This document shows, in pieces, positions 24,140 to 34,762 of a stretch of DNA of 64,000 bases. The stretch covers positions 124,001 through 188,000 of the forward strand of contig WHUZ01000051.1 of the NCBI GenBank assembly GCA_015179045.1, read 5' to 3'. This stretch comes from Kalaharituber pfeilii (lineage: Eukaryota; Ascomycota; Pezizomycetes; Pezizales; Pezizaceae). The notes beneath the pieces were generated by a model. That model worked only from the letters and a program-made list of their open reading frames with translations, did not search any database and had not been told where the DNA came from. Positions within the stretch are counted from its first letter, which is position 1, and each line of letters opens with the position of its first letter. The position numbers and the translations under genes were made by a program.

Positions 24140-24461
24140 GTCCTCTTTTGTTAGGCTTTTGCTGAGTCACAACTTACGTTCTTCTATCGAATGTACATAC
24201 ACGTGCATATTGTCAAGCACTTCCTTGAGAAGGGGATATCCACCCATACTGCTAGTGACGATTCAGCCTGATCAACTAATCGCTATATTCTGGCAATGAA
24301 ATGTGAGTTGGGCACGGATTTATATCGCCTGGAATGCCAGGATGGTCAGTGCGGTAGGATAGTGCCTCAGGCACGGACCGGAGTTTTGGAGAACCAGTCA
24401 CACCTCGGGAAAATAAGTCATGGCCCTGCCCAGAGAGGTTCTGCAAACCGCCGACCCACTG

Positions 24462-24707
24462 TTATACATACTTACCAGAATTAGAAAAGGAAAATAGGCC
24501 ATGCTGACTCTGCTTTTTGTAGCTTGCGTCTATGCTGTCAAGGATCCATTCCGCTAGAATTTTGCGCTCGCTAACCCGTGGCATGTTGCAAGTTGAGTCT
24601 TGATATCTCAGCTGCTGAACCTTTTGTTCCGTTGTCTCATGAGATGTGTATGGCATGAGAGTAGGACGTCTACATCTATCAGTCCTGCGGCCTATCAGCG
24701 TACTCAT
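24462..24707 (-). CDS. Conserved small ORF, unknown function (copy 1)
   Basis: ATG at 24707 gives MSTLIGRRTDRCRRPTLMPY and about 80 codons. The frame is kept in the other two units (43094-42864 and 60138-59908), with mostly conservative changes (S/T, R/K, V/A, I/F). In copy 1 the sequence TCTG-GTAAGTATG near the end is a consensus splice donor, so the gene could continue in another exon; in copies 2 and 3 the frame ends with RSTKL and a stop. I do not recognise the protein; it may be a piece of a larger gene. Confidence 0.3.
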   Translation of the reverse strand: MSTLIGRRTDRCRRPTLMPYTSHETTEQKVQQLRYQDSTCNMPRVSERKILAEWILDSIDASYKKQSQHGLFSFSNSGKYV

Positions 24708-25631
24708 CAGTCATCAGACTTGGAAAACCGGAGAATTTACCGTTTCTATGGCGTTGAAAGCGGAAATTTGCTGCGCCGCCTTGACCGTAATGTAGCGGAT
24801 AAAAACCGTGAACCGTAGATGATCGTAACATTCAATTCCGTAAAAGATAAATTTCGTCGATTTCTACGGTCGGAGCAAAGTACTTTAAATACTCTTGGTG
24901 TATAACGTACCACTCGGTGTGGTGGTAACCACAGTACCGGTGGGAAGAATAAGGCAAAACACGGCTCGAAACGCTAATTGTCAGGAAGGCCATATGATGA
25001 TGAGAATATATATTAAGGAAGCGAGTTTATATTCAAGAAGCGAGATGTGGATGTTTGGTCTATGAATTGATGTAGATAGGACTGTATGAGCACATCAGAT
25101 AGCGGAGACATGAATACGCAAATATAGACAGACAGACCAGACACGCATACACAAGACAATTGACCACTCTTCTTTTATGATCTTTCCTTGACATTTGACC
25201 ATTGAGTTCGCCCTTGAGACCTCGTTCCGCCAGTTCTAGATATCGGTACCCTGTGCAAGACCGCGGATGCTGCTGAGCCTTCATTACATCGGTAATGGAA
25301 GTTCCGTAGTCCAAGTAGTTAAACGAGGGAAAACATAAGACGCATAGAGTGCAAGGACAGGAAGCGGCAGATATATTGGATTCTTCGCCATCGAGAAGAT
25401 AAAAACAAGAAAGGAAAAAGCGGGGAAAAGATCAAGAAAACCAACAGTATAACTAGAGAGCAGAGCAACACAGAAACAAATGGAATTCACATTCGCATCG
25501 CCAATGAGGAAAGACTGGTACAGCAAGAACTATTGGGCATTAATTGGGCCCACATAGAGCTGACAACTCCCGAAGAAGTCTTCAGCGGGCCTCTCTCCCG
25601 TGGGGTTGCCTCTGCAAGCGATGCTTCTGTT

Positions 25632-27611
25632 TTATGGAGATGTGCTCTTGGAAGAGTAATCAAGGCCTGCGGGCTGATACTGCCGTTGGCTTCGAAGCCT
25701 CATGCTGATGCTACCACTGGAATTCTCTGGAACATGTGGTTCGGGTACTGGTACTCCCTGGGTGTCACTGGTGACGAATGGGGTCCACCCTCGATGATTG
25801 GACCAAGTTGGCGCTCTCCCGTCTTCTGCAAGTGCCTCATCAAGCATTCTGTACATTTGCGCTGCTTCAAACCCAGAAGCATACAAGATGAAACGCTTAA
25901 ATCTCCCTTGTTCACCATTCTGCAATTTCATGCCTTTCCTCGCAAGTCTCACGCTGGTGGAAATGAGCAGCAACACTACCAGAATAGCTGGTACCACCAT
26001 CATTTGAACAAAGCTTAAAGCAACCACATGTCGAGTGACCAAAATAAAGTCCCCAGCGCCTTGCATGTAACTGCCATCTTCACTCTGCAACACATTGTCG
26101 AAATCGGATTTGTTTCCAAGTGCAGCTCCGCTTACTGCTGAGTGCCGGAACATGTCTTTGCTTATAAGGAAGGCTGCATAAACCAATCTTCTGATATCTT
26201 CCTCTGCTGACTCAGTCGCAGCAAAAAGTAGATTGTCAGGGCTTTCCGCACGGGTAGAAGATTTTAAGGCGGCAGCCATATTTGACCTTCCAAGGTTGAG
26301 AACTACTGGAACGATCAATTGTGTCGACAAAATCTCCTTGATTGCCTGTGGTATTGTGACAGGTGGTGCATTGTTGGTTTTAGTCAGGAAATCTGCTATT
26401 GTTCCCTGCCAGTTCTTGTATGACCAACGGTTGTCCTCCTGGCATCTGAGAGGTGGCCTACCAGGATTGACTTCGTATGTATAGTTGTATGCCCGCAGTG
26501 GTTCTATAGGGTTTAACTGAGTCGCATACCAAGCATCCGTTCCCTCAGTATATGACATTCGCTTGGCAGTGGAGGGGGTGATTGTATAGTAGGTTTTTCC
26601 TGTCTTTTGATTATCCCAAATGCCATCATTGTCGATATTGTATAGTACGCCGAGGAACTTTGCAAATGGGGCCTGCCTTTGGGCAATTGGTATAGGCACT
26701 AGTAGATTCCGTGTTGTAAATGGCCAGTCTGATGCATTGTCATTATTGGATGGCCATAAATTGTACATTTCCAATTCCCCCCCATTAGGTATGGAAGAGT
26801 TTTGGATTCGGGTATACCAGGAATCTTCAAAGTTGCACTGTCCCTCAACATGTAGGACAAGTTGACTCAGATGTTGCAAGCCCATGTCCAATCCTCTCAC
26901 AGTATAGCGATAGTGGATCCTGTAGCGCGTCTCGCCAGTGTTGTTAAAATTAGGAACAACATCACTGATTGTGACATTGACATGTGCTCCAATTTTCTTC
27001 TCATATGCTTCAACATTAGCAATGGCTGGTAAAGTGCTAGTCGTGATGTACTCCATAATTTGCTGATTCGTGATTGAAAAGGCACTGGTGTTAAAATTAG
27101 GATAGAACACAATTTCTGGATTGACGGGTGCTGCAGTTCCAATAACGAGGAGCTCCGGGAATGTCAATCCCGCAGCGAAGCCCCCTCCCCACGTGACTAA
27201 CGAGAAGAATACAATAACTGCACTACACCCAAAGGTCTTCCAGGTCATTTCACTTGGATTATCCTTCCCAAGAACACCCCAGAAAATGGTCCATGCATGC
27301 CTCATCAGGATCGGTAGTGCATGGAGAGGATCAGCAGAGTTCCAAGCAGCAATAATGGTTATGTGGTCCGTACGTGACATGCACTTAGTTGTAAAGATTA
27401 GGATAAACATCGAAAGGAGGATATCCCATGTAAAGCTGAACATGACTGTGACCAGAAGGATATAGAATGCAATAACCATCCTTGCGTCTGATTCCGACAT
27501 TGCTACTGCCAATTGGCCGCCATTTTCAGTGGGAAAAGTGAATCTGGTCCATGTGAGGTACGCAGCTGAGGGGATATCGATCAGGGAATATGAATCTAAA
27601 GTTGAGGCCAT
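25632..27611 (-). CDS. Large fungal membrane glycoprotein, unknown function (copy 1, open)
   Basis: 659 residues from ATG 27611. Hydrophobic segments at about 45-73, 129-149 and 528-552 suggest membrane anchors around a long (about 375-residue) lumenal or extracellular region with many N-glycosylation sequons (NTS, NVT, NNT, NSS, NAS, NYT) and few cysteines (QCNFED, RCQED), then a basic start and a cytosolic tail of about 107 residues ending SSKSTSP. No enzyme motif seen; it resembles uncharacterised multi-pass proteins of filamentous ascomycetes. A further 5' exon (27667-27775) is probable. The gene is repeated in the other two units, where it is frameshifted. Neighbouring units are the only context; no functional partner is apparent. 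Confidence 0.7.
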   Translation of the reverse strand: MASTLDSYSLIDIPSAAYLTWTRFTFPTENGGQLAVAMSESDARMVIAFYILLVTVMFSFTWDILLSMFILIFTTKCMSRTDHITIIAAWNSADPLHALPILMRHAWTIFWGVLGKDNPSEMTWKTFGCSAVIVFFSLVTWGGGFAAGLTFPELLVIGTAAPVNPEIVFYPNFNTSAFSITNQQIMEYITTSTLPAIANVEAYEKKIGAHVNVTISDVVPNFNNTGETRYRIHYRYTVRGLDMGLQHLSQLVLHVEGQCNFEDSWYTRIQNSSIPNGGELEMYNLWPSNNDNASDWPFTTRNLLVPIPIAQRQAPFAKFLGVLYNIDNDGIWDNQKTGKTYYTITPSTAKRMSYTEGTDAWYATQLNPIEPLRAYNYTYEVNPGRPPLRCQEDNRWSYKNWQGTIADFLTKTNNAPPVTIPQAIKEILSTQLIVPVVLNLGRSNMAAALKSSTRAESPDNLLFAATESAEEDIRRLVYAAFLISKDMFRHSAVSGAALGNKSDFDNVLQSEDGSYMQGAGDFILVTRHVVALSFVQMMVVPAILVVLLLISTSVRLARKGMKLQNGEQGRFKRFILYASGFEAAQMYRMLDEALAEDGRAPTWSNHRGWTPFVTSDTQGVPVPEPHVPENSSGSISMRLRSQRQYQPAGLDYSSKSTSP

Positions 27612-27666
27612 CTAACGGTCGTGAATGTAAGGGTCAAATGCAATTGGGTGGCTTGAAGAATGTCAC

Positions 27667-27775
27667 TCCCGTGTATAAGAACGCTCCGGCAGTAAGAAAG
27701 GTGCAAATAGAAGTAGCGTTTGTCAAAACCACAACATTTCGCTGCGGGTGCTTCTTATGGACATTTTATACAAGC
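27667..27775 (-). CDS. Candidate 5' exon of the membrane glycoprotein gene
   Basis: The minus frame reads NVHKKHPQRNVVVLTNATSI, then CTFLTAGAFLYTG, a hydrophobic segment. Copies 2 and 3 show mainly silent changes across it (for example GTT TTG to GTC CTG), as expected of coding DNA. A 55-bp intron 27612-27666 (donor GTGACA, acceptor CGTTAG) would join it in frame to MASTLDSYS. The donor is weak and a still earlier start exon is not identified. Confidence 0.4.
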
Positions 27776-27990
27776 CTTTATAACGAATTCATGGGCAGGA
27801 GGGTGGTCTCCTACACAGGCATGAGGGGACTACATAGCCATCGCCATGAATTCACTCGTTGATGCAAGAACTGGAAACGGAGCTGCACAAGATATTACCA
27901 TGTTGGTGCACATGATTTTTTGCTAGCAAATGAGATTCAGCAGCTTTTCCATTTAACTTACTTGGCTTATCCCACATATTGCATGCCTGC

Positions 27991-28092
27991 ACCAGCGACA
28001 TCAACTCGAGCACACATGTGCTATCTGAATATTGGAATGCATGCACCAGCGACATCAACTCGAGCACACATGTGCTATCTGAATATTGGAAA
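27991..28092. repeat. 54-bp direct repeat, two units
   Basis: The segment beginning ACCAGCGACATCAACTCGAG is repeated at 27991 and 28045. Copies 2 and 3 have a single unit, so this is a copy-1-specific tandem duplication. Confidence 0.85.
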
Positions 28093-28272
28093 ACCCTCGA
28101 CTCGCCCCCAGCAGATCTAGGAGAAAACTACGTAGTAAATAAATCTTCTCGTATGTCTAAGACCGACAAGCTTGCACCTTGTACCAGTATTCAATAGATA
28201 TAGCAAATTATACGCTGGATACAAAGTTTGCCCTGCCGTAGCGAGTAGCGGCAAGGGGGGGTACTTGAAATT

Positions 28273-28305
<33 letters not shown>

Positions 28306-28899
28306 ACAATACACTGGAATCTATTCAGCATGCACGCCCAGGCCTTTAATGTCTGGTCAATTTGGCTGCATGCCAGCTGGGCAACATCTCTAACCCTCGC
28401 GATGGCCACCCCCTCAGATCTGCTAAGCGGACCTGGTACTCGGACAATCAATGGTCTGCCGTTCCTCAGCCCCCATAGCCTGCACTTATTGCTCCGAGAC
28501 CCAGCAGCCTTGTAGATTTCCTTGGGATCAGCCTACAGCTCCCTGCTATCGCAATTGAGTTCCTTCGATCTCGGTGCCGGCCACATAATTATACTTTAAA
28601 TATTCCTTTCAATAGTTCTCTAAACCCATGCCACGCAGTGTTAAGAAATACGTCGCCTACTACCAATGACAATCTGAAATAATAAAAAATCCTCTCATCT
28701 GTCAGGCGGATATGGAGTGACAAAAATCTTTTCTTTCTCCAATGTTACAGAGACACCGTATAACAACTAGTTTTAGGCCACGGCTGAAGAGCATCAGAAC
28801 GCTTACCTATAGCTAGGATTGCATTTATTGTAAATATAATGTCTGTACACACTGCCACTTCCTGAATGGACAAGTCCATTTCCGTTAGAAAGGCCTCAG

Positions 28900-29215
28900 G
28901 TTACAGCGAATAACACTAGCCTGTACACACTGTACTAGTACAGCACTACAGCAAGACTAGCAGCGACCCGACCGTGAGGCGCGCTGCAACGAGTGGGGTC
29001 GATACACTCCGAAGGGTGGGGCGCTTGACAGGGATGTCCATACCGAGCCAATGTTATTTTTTTCCCTGATGCTGCGCTTTCTGTGCCCTCAATTTCAGTG
29101 GTAGATAGTTTTGCTTGACCTGACCCGGGTATATGGGTCCCTGTCATAGGCTGCTAGCCTGTATGCGGGGTTACATGAATCAATAATATATAAAGAAAAA
29201 AAAAAAAAAAGGGCA
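28900..29215 (+). mobile_element. LINE 3' end, tail type C
   Basis: Ends CCCGGGTATATGGGTCCCTG, TCATAGGCTGCTAGCCTGTA, TGCGGGGTTACATGAAT and an A-rich run. The same tail, inverted, ends the RNase H-bearing LINE fragment at 32372-32962. Counterpart in copy 2 at about 47200-47520. The left end is not defined. Confidence 0.5.
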
Positions 29216-29684
29216 ACTGTACAGCATTCGCAAAAGACAACGCGCTGAAATCATACACCAACCACTACCCGGTATCTTTAAATGCTCTGCTGAGGCTCAG
29301 CCTCGAACAGAGCGACAACTGCTAATTAACCCTGACCATCAGCTTTAAAAGAAAGCGTTTTTTTTTGGTGTCATGTAACCACACATAGACGCTACTCTGA
29401 CTGCCTATAGCAAGAAATTGAGTACAGTACTTGAGGCTGCCGATCGCAATTGCTGACATAGCATAGTTAATTGTACCGCAACATGTAGTTGTGCCGGGCC
29501 ATTCGTAACAAACGTTCCAGTGGCCACTAGCCCGGACTACTCAATGGAACGCTGGTTCGTGACTGGCCCGGGCCACTCAGAATTTGAATTCTCTCATTCT
29601 ACCTACAATTCACCCTCTCAAACTCACACACACACACTCGCGTATCCACACATCCACTATTTGATAAAACAGCGTCACTAAAGA

Positions 29685-29990
29685 CCTCTCCCTGCCACAG
29701 GAAAACACAGCTCTACCAAGGACCCCTCCAGCGACAGGAAAAAACAGCTTCATTAAGGACCGTCTCCGGCGAAAAAAAAAAAAAAACAGCAGCAGCAAGG
29801 ACCCCTCCGGCGACAGGAAAACACAGCTTCATCAAAGACCCCCAGCGACAGGAAAATAACAGCTTTATCAAGGACCTCTCCAGTGACAGGAAAAATCAGC
29901 TTCATCAAGGACCCCTCCGGCGACAGGGCAAAAAAAAATACAGCGTGATGAATGACCCCCTCCGGCGACAGGAAAAACAGCTTCAAGATT
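29685..29990. repeat. Minisatellite inside the Ginger-like element
   Basis: About nine imperfect units of 30-38 bp built on CCTCCGGCGACAGGAAAA and CAGCTTCATCAAGGA. The edge of the array overlaps the end of the integrase-like exon, so the unit may have grown from coding sequence. Confidence 0.85.
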
Positions 29991-29997
29991 GCAATGA

Positions 29998-30332
29998 ACA
30001 TCTTGAATAATGTCAAATGCTCGATCTTCTATAATAACCTCACGATGGTATTCGTTTTGGGGAGGATTCGCTTTGCGCATTAGAACGCCATCCTCATTAA
30101 TAAAAAATTTCTAATTTGTTAATATCTTATTAATCTCATTATAGGTTATACTTACCTTAGCAAGAGTTTTAACATTATTCTCAGCTGCTGAAGACACGGG
30201 CCGTTCTGGATCACGACAGAAAATTCGGATTTCACGGCACTTCTGAGGTTCCATTTGATATCTATTTGTATGATCCCGAGATTGAATATATAGCTCGAAT
30301 TGATGGCGAATTTCGGGTGTAAAAGGCTCCAT
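29998..30332 (-). pseudogene. Ginger/KRBA2-like integrase N-terminal remnant, with intron
   Basis: ATG at 30332: MEPFTPEIRHQFELYIQSRD. A 45-bp intron 30111-30155 (GTAAGT donor, AATTAG acceptor) joins TLAK to KFFINEDGVLMRKANPP and then AFDIIQDVHCNLEA. The layout (leader helix, 'hhhGVLhRK', then AFDIIxxhH) matches the region before the H-H-C-C zinc site in Ginger/KRBA2-like integrases. Sequence then runs into the minisatellite; the zinc cysteines and the DDE core are missing, so it cannot be active. Confidence 0.6.
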
Positions 30333-32371
30333 AGGTAAAGATTGTTAAGGAATGAGGCTGAAAAGTAATTACCAGTTTAGGTAAATATGATAGGCTTGGC
30401 GTTGTATACTAGAGAAGTGTATGGAACAGAATGCGATATATGTAGAATACATTCAAAATACCGACAGCATGGAAAAATATCAAGTTTAAATACTTGAGTA
30501 AATAAAACAAAAAAATAAACAAATGATTTAGACAATTACAATTCCGAACCTTCTAGTATTTTAACAGCCACCAACATACCAACATTCTGTTGTAGTTCTG
30601 TGCGCAGAACAAAAAGGTCAATGCGTTGTACTAGTGTGTGATCACGAACCAGCGTTCCGTTGAGTAGTCCGGGCTAGTGGCCACTGGAACGTTGTTACGA
30701 ATGGCCCGGCACATAGTTACTACGGATGCTCCATTCGGAGGCAGAAATCAAAAGCCATTGCAAAGCGCTCAGCACTTACAAAAAACAGATGATATTATTT
30801 TGCACGAAGCTACATAGAGGGGTGGAAGTTTAGGTAATAGTTGAATAGAACTCATCGTGCATCAATAAGACTCATCGTAAATGAACAGCTTTCGGCTTCT
30901 TCCACCTTTCCCCCCAAAAGAAATGAGAGAGCCATCGTACATTAATAGCACTAATCGTCTCGTTGTGGGAGAGCCCAATATTCGGTCATAGTACCTTGTG
31001 ATGGATAGGTCAATTGCACTGATTGGCCTAGGGTTTTGGAGTATCCGAGTACAGTCTACATATATCCAGCTGAGAGGCTCAGCAGTCAGCCTCTTTTCCT
31101 AGTGAGAGCTGACGAAGTAGGGTGGCAATACTAATTCATTAGTCCAATGTATTGATCCACAATGGTCTCCAGTTCGTGTTTCAATTGCTGGGAGAGGTCT
31201 CGGCCTTACTGTTTTGGGAGGACTCCTGCTGTTTCACTGGGCCCGCGACTACGGGGACGTTGAGCTGTTACACCCCCTCCCCCGCACCCACCCACACTCA
31301 CTCACAAAAAAGGAAAAAAGGAAAAAAAGGTAAGAAATTCGGAGTACTCGGTCGCTTTTGTATGCATAGCTTTTTCACCCATGAAAGAACCATTAGAATT
31401 GTTGCGATGTCGGCCAAATGCGCCGTAGTGCAAGCTCTTCCCTGGTGGAGATAGATGCATGTTTCTTACTGTAATTTGTACGCACCTCAAGCGACGAAAT
31501 AAATACACGGAAATATCGCATTACATGACAAATAGATATTGCAGAATAATCTACTGCAACAGGATGCTTTTCATATCGACCTGCGACAGCCATGCCGATA
31601 AGATATGCACGATAACTCTGTAAGCTCAATAATGCCATGCAGTGCCCATTTGCGGCGGGATCTGCCGATTGATGCCAAAAGATACGCATATGTAGGTTAG
31701 TACCATTGTTGCGCGTTTGGTTCTCACCAAGCTACAGGTAGGGCAATATGCGAATATCCTATTGCACCATAGCAAGAGCGGGGACAACGGGCATTTACGA
31801 ATGAGAGCGAACGCTACGTAGTACGAAGCTACAGCTAATATTTGCCCAACGAGCTCTAAACTAGTATCACATATGTACGCAACTGTCAAACAATTGGCTC
31901 TATCTGAGATATGATCGTACAATCAGCCACTAACTAGTTGTCACATGTTCTCGATGGTGGTATTACAAAGAACAGTAATCAGCATTACAAACCAGCTTCA
32001 CCAATCTGCCATGTTCTCCGTTGTTTGCAATCTCGGTTTTTGCATGTTTTTCTTGTCATAAGATATACTCATGTATATATGCTCTCGATATCCCCATGCT
32101 GAGAGGTACGGAAGCCTTTTTTTTTCTTTTTTATTTCACGGAACCCCGCTTGCAGCTGTTCGCCATGGTTGTTATTCTTCAAATGTTGAAATCCACTCAC
32201 ACACCCGGATTATGTGGAAACCCGCTTTCGAGAAACGCTTTCATGAGCCTCATGTATACAGCCTCGCTTGTAATCACCGCTAGTGGAGACTGTTGACCAG
32301 GCGCAGGCTGACCATCAGCCCACCCAGCAAGGTTGTGAGGAGAGATCTACCTGTAGTCCTCTCCGAAAGGA

Positions 32372-32962
32372 TTTTTTTTTTCTTTTTTGAGTCACGTAAC
32401 ACTGCATACAAGCTGCTACCTATGGCAGGGACCCATATACCCGGGTCAGGTTGAGCAACTATCTATCGACTCTACATACACCCGTTGAGCACATAACATA
32501 CCCTGCGGCCCTACGGCTAGCCCAGATCGAGGCTGGCAGACCAAAACTCGATCGGGTCGCCCCCTGCTTCCACCTTTTCTCCTCTAAGTCCTCCCAAGAT
32601 TGCCAGGTAACTAGTAACCCATCCTTATCTTCCTCTGAGGTCGCTCTAGCTCAATGCACCACATGCTCAGCATTCTACTTCTCTGCACATGTGCATTGCA
32701 CCTCACCACTGATTTCTCTCCTCCACATGGCTCCACCTTTCGCAGTCCGCAGCCATGTGTAGTTGGTGAGACCCCTCCTGCACCACTTCACATATTTCCC
32801 CCCCGCCCGTTCCCTCTCCACCTTCCTTTTCCTAACTAACTCTTGATGCAGCCCACCTTCTGTAGCTTGTCCGTCATATGTATCTCATGCAGCCGGCCCC
32901 CGCTTTTGCCTTCTCATCTGCCCTCTCATTGCCCTCAATTCCTACATCGGCTTTCACCCATT
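32372..32962 (-). mobile_element. 5'-truncated LINE with RNase H end (tail type C)
   Basis: Flanked by the 9-bp duplication CCGAAAGGA (32363-32371, 32963-32971). On the minus strand it opens within an RNase H domain, reading WVKADVGIEGNERADEKAKA (the GNExAD motif of LINE RNase H). It then carries a decayed zinc-knuckle region with several stops and ends GGGTCCCTGCCATAGG...GTTACGTGACTC plus A-rich tail. Copy 2 counterpart: 49455-50037. Confidence 0.8.
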
Positions 32963-33298
32963 CCGAAAGGAATACAGTAGACCACGATCTCCAAAGCTAC
33001 TTCTAATGCAAACGCCAGCCCGTGTCACAACTAGACCGGAGCTGCGACCTGCAACTTGATCAATTATAGTTTCATCTGATAGTGTGACTAAGAGGCTCGA
33101 AATGTTTGGAAGTGGTTGGAGATGGGGCGTAAATCGCTGGGGCTTTATGTTGCTGAAGCAAGAGAGGAGGGACAGCTGATTAGTTTGGTTTTGGTTTGCC
33201 CGATGAGAAAGGTAGGACTAGTCAAACACAAAGAGTCTACGCATTGGAGACAAGTGTAGATACTATAAAGATGTGTATAAGTGGGACGCTGGAAGGAG

Positions 33299-33302
<4 letters not shown>

Positions 33303-33333
<31 letters not shown>

Positions 33334-33374
33334 TACAGTCATCGCGTGCTGCCCTATGGGCTATGGCGATAAGA
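33303..33374 (-). mobile_element. Ultra-short LINE-tail insertion (type A)
   Basis: AGAGAC repeats on both sides (33297-33302, 33375-33380). The insert is a long T-run plus the inverted tail GCCATAGCCCATAGGGCAGC. Also in copy 2 from 50377. Confidence 0.7.
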
Positions 33375-33393
33375 AGAGACAAAGGGAACGGAC

Positions 33394-33448
33394 TTTTCTT
33401 TTTTTATAAATCACGTAACCCCGCTTGTAGCTGTTCGCCATGGCACGG
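33394..33448 (-). mobile_element. Ultra-short LINE-tail insertion (type B)
   Basis: Imperfect 14-bp duplication CAAAGGGAACGGAC / CAAAGGGAAGGGCC flanks an A/T-rich run plus the inverted tail GCCATGGCGAACAGCTACAA. It lies only 19 bp from the preceding insertion. Confidence 0.65.
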
Positions 33449-33575
33449 CAAAGGGAAGGGCCTGAGGACAGGGCTAGGACGGGGTCAATAGAGACTGATT
33501 TAGAACCGATTGAGTGTATTTATGTGCAGTTAGTGTACTGTCTTCATTTTGTTCACCTGCGGCCACGGTGAAGTC

Positions 33576-33651
33576 TCTTTTTTTTTATTTTATTTTTTTC
33601 GGTTCACATAAGTACAAGCTACAAGCCTATGGCAGCCTTTGACAGGGAGCA
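33576..33651 (-). mobile_element. Ultra-short LINE-tail insertion (type C-like)
   Basis: GTGAAGTC is duplicated at 33568-33575 and 33652-33659. The insert reads, inverted, GCCATAGGCTTGTAGCTTGT...ATGTGAACCG followed by an A-rich run. Confidence 0.75.
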
Positions 33652-34762
33652 GTGAAGTCATGGTAGACAGGTAAATAGCTAAGCAGCATGGGTTACATAC
33701 CTGCCTCCGGGTAATAAAGCGGGCCTGCAGTGGGCTGAGACTGTACGCGAGGTTACGTGACCAAAGTAAAAGGGAACACATATTAACGGAACAAGGACCT
33801 TGATACGACACCGCAAGGTACCAGTTCAGCTGTCAGTTGGATACGAACAACCATACCATGATGTTAGTGCTGCAATTTTCGCAACAAAGAATGGGAATAT
33901 CATAATGGTACCAGTCGGCAAGATTCTATGTTAGAGTCTGTGCGCCCACGTAAGCCTTACTTCTTCCAGGCCCCTCAGCATTGACGGTGACGTGGTGTGT
34001 AGGTAGCTTCCATCCACCCCTCGGCATATCTTCTCATGCCTATGTACCACACCTCGACTGGCAAAGTGAATTTTGCATACTCGAGTTCTCTGATTGTTCC
34101 ACATGACTAGTGAGGATCGCGGGACAACATTTTGTTGTGCATTGATGTTACCTCTTTCTCCCTACATTACTGTCGGAGGTTGTAGGTTCCATGTCGGTTT
34201 TGTTTTTCTCCCTCCATTACCATTGGAGATTGTGGGTTAATAGGATGCAGAATTTTATTCTACTTTTCCATTTTTCCTTATTTTCATATGTAACCAGCCT
34301 AGCCATAGCCCATAGGGCGGTATGGGAGTAATCATATAAAAAACATAAAAAACAGAAACAAATCGTGCCTATGTACCGTTTGCCCAACTCTTTGTATATA
34401 TACTCGTTCTGCTCCTTCAAAACATTCTAAGATGGCCAGAGGCTGCACGGTAATTCGCAGAGCTTCCAACCGCTCCATCGTTGCTTAATGTACGCATTTG
34501 CACTGGTAGCGGTGGTGCACGCATCGTAAAAAGTCCTCCTCGCGCATCATCATCATCATGAGGATTTGCACGTGCATGGTCCAGGCTTTCGGATCCTGCA
34601 GGAACAAGCGCACCAGGACGCCACAGCATGAGACTAGCCGATTCTCGACGCCCAGTGACGCAGCATAGTGCTCAGGTTCGAGATCAGAAGCTGAATCGCG
34701 GGGATTTGTTGGAGGAGTCAGAGGAGACACCAGCTTCCGAGTTGCCGGTGCCAACCTCGTGG

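Larger units (their letters stand above)
29490..30713 (-). mobile_element. Ginger-like DNA transposon, 4-bp target duplication
   Basis: Terminal inverted repeats of about 72 bp (29490-29562 and 30642-30713) start TGTGCCGGGCC and end ACA, flanked by TAGT on both sides (29486-29489, 30714-30717). The empty site is seen in copy 2 (GCAACATAGTTACTACGG). TGT..ACA ends and 4-bp duplications are the pattern reported for Ginger elements, which use a retroviral-like integrase. It encodes an integrase N-terminal piece and holds an internal minisatellite. Found only in copy 1. Confidence 0.8.

Noticed and set aside
24042..24299. 85-codon ORF with poly-lysine
   Set aside because: Translation of the poly-A tail of a retroposon insertion.
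25284..25526. 80-codon hydrophobic minus ORF downstream of the membrane gene, kept in all three units
   Set aside because: No ATG start, no splice context, and the copies are too similar for conservation to mean much; may be 3' UTR.
25533..26018. 161-codon plus ORF repeated in all three units
   Set aside because: Antisense shadow of the membrane glycoprotein C-terminus; starts without ATG.
29685..29990. CRISPR array or centromeric satellite
   Set aside because: Irregular unit length, no unique spacers, and fully contained within one transposon.
32451..32839. Plus ORFs of 103 and 61 aa (also 49468-49922)
   Set aside because: Antisense to the decayed LINE C-terminal region on the minus strand.
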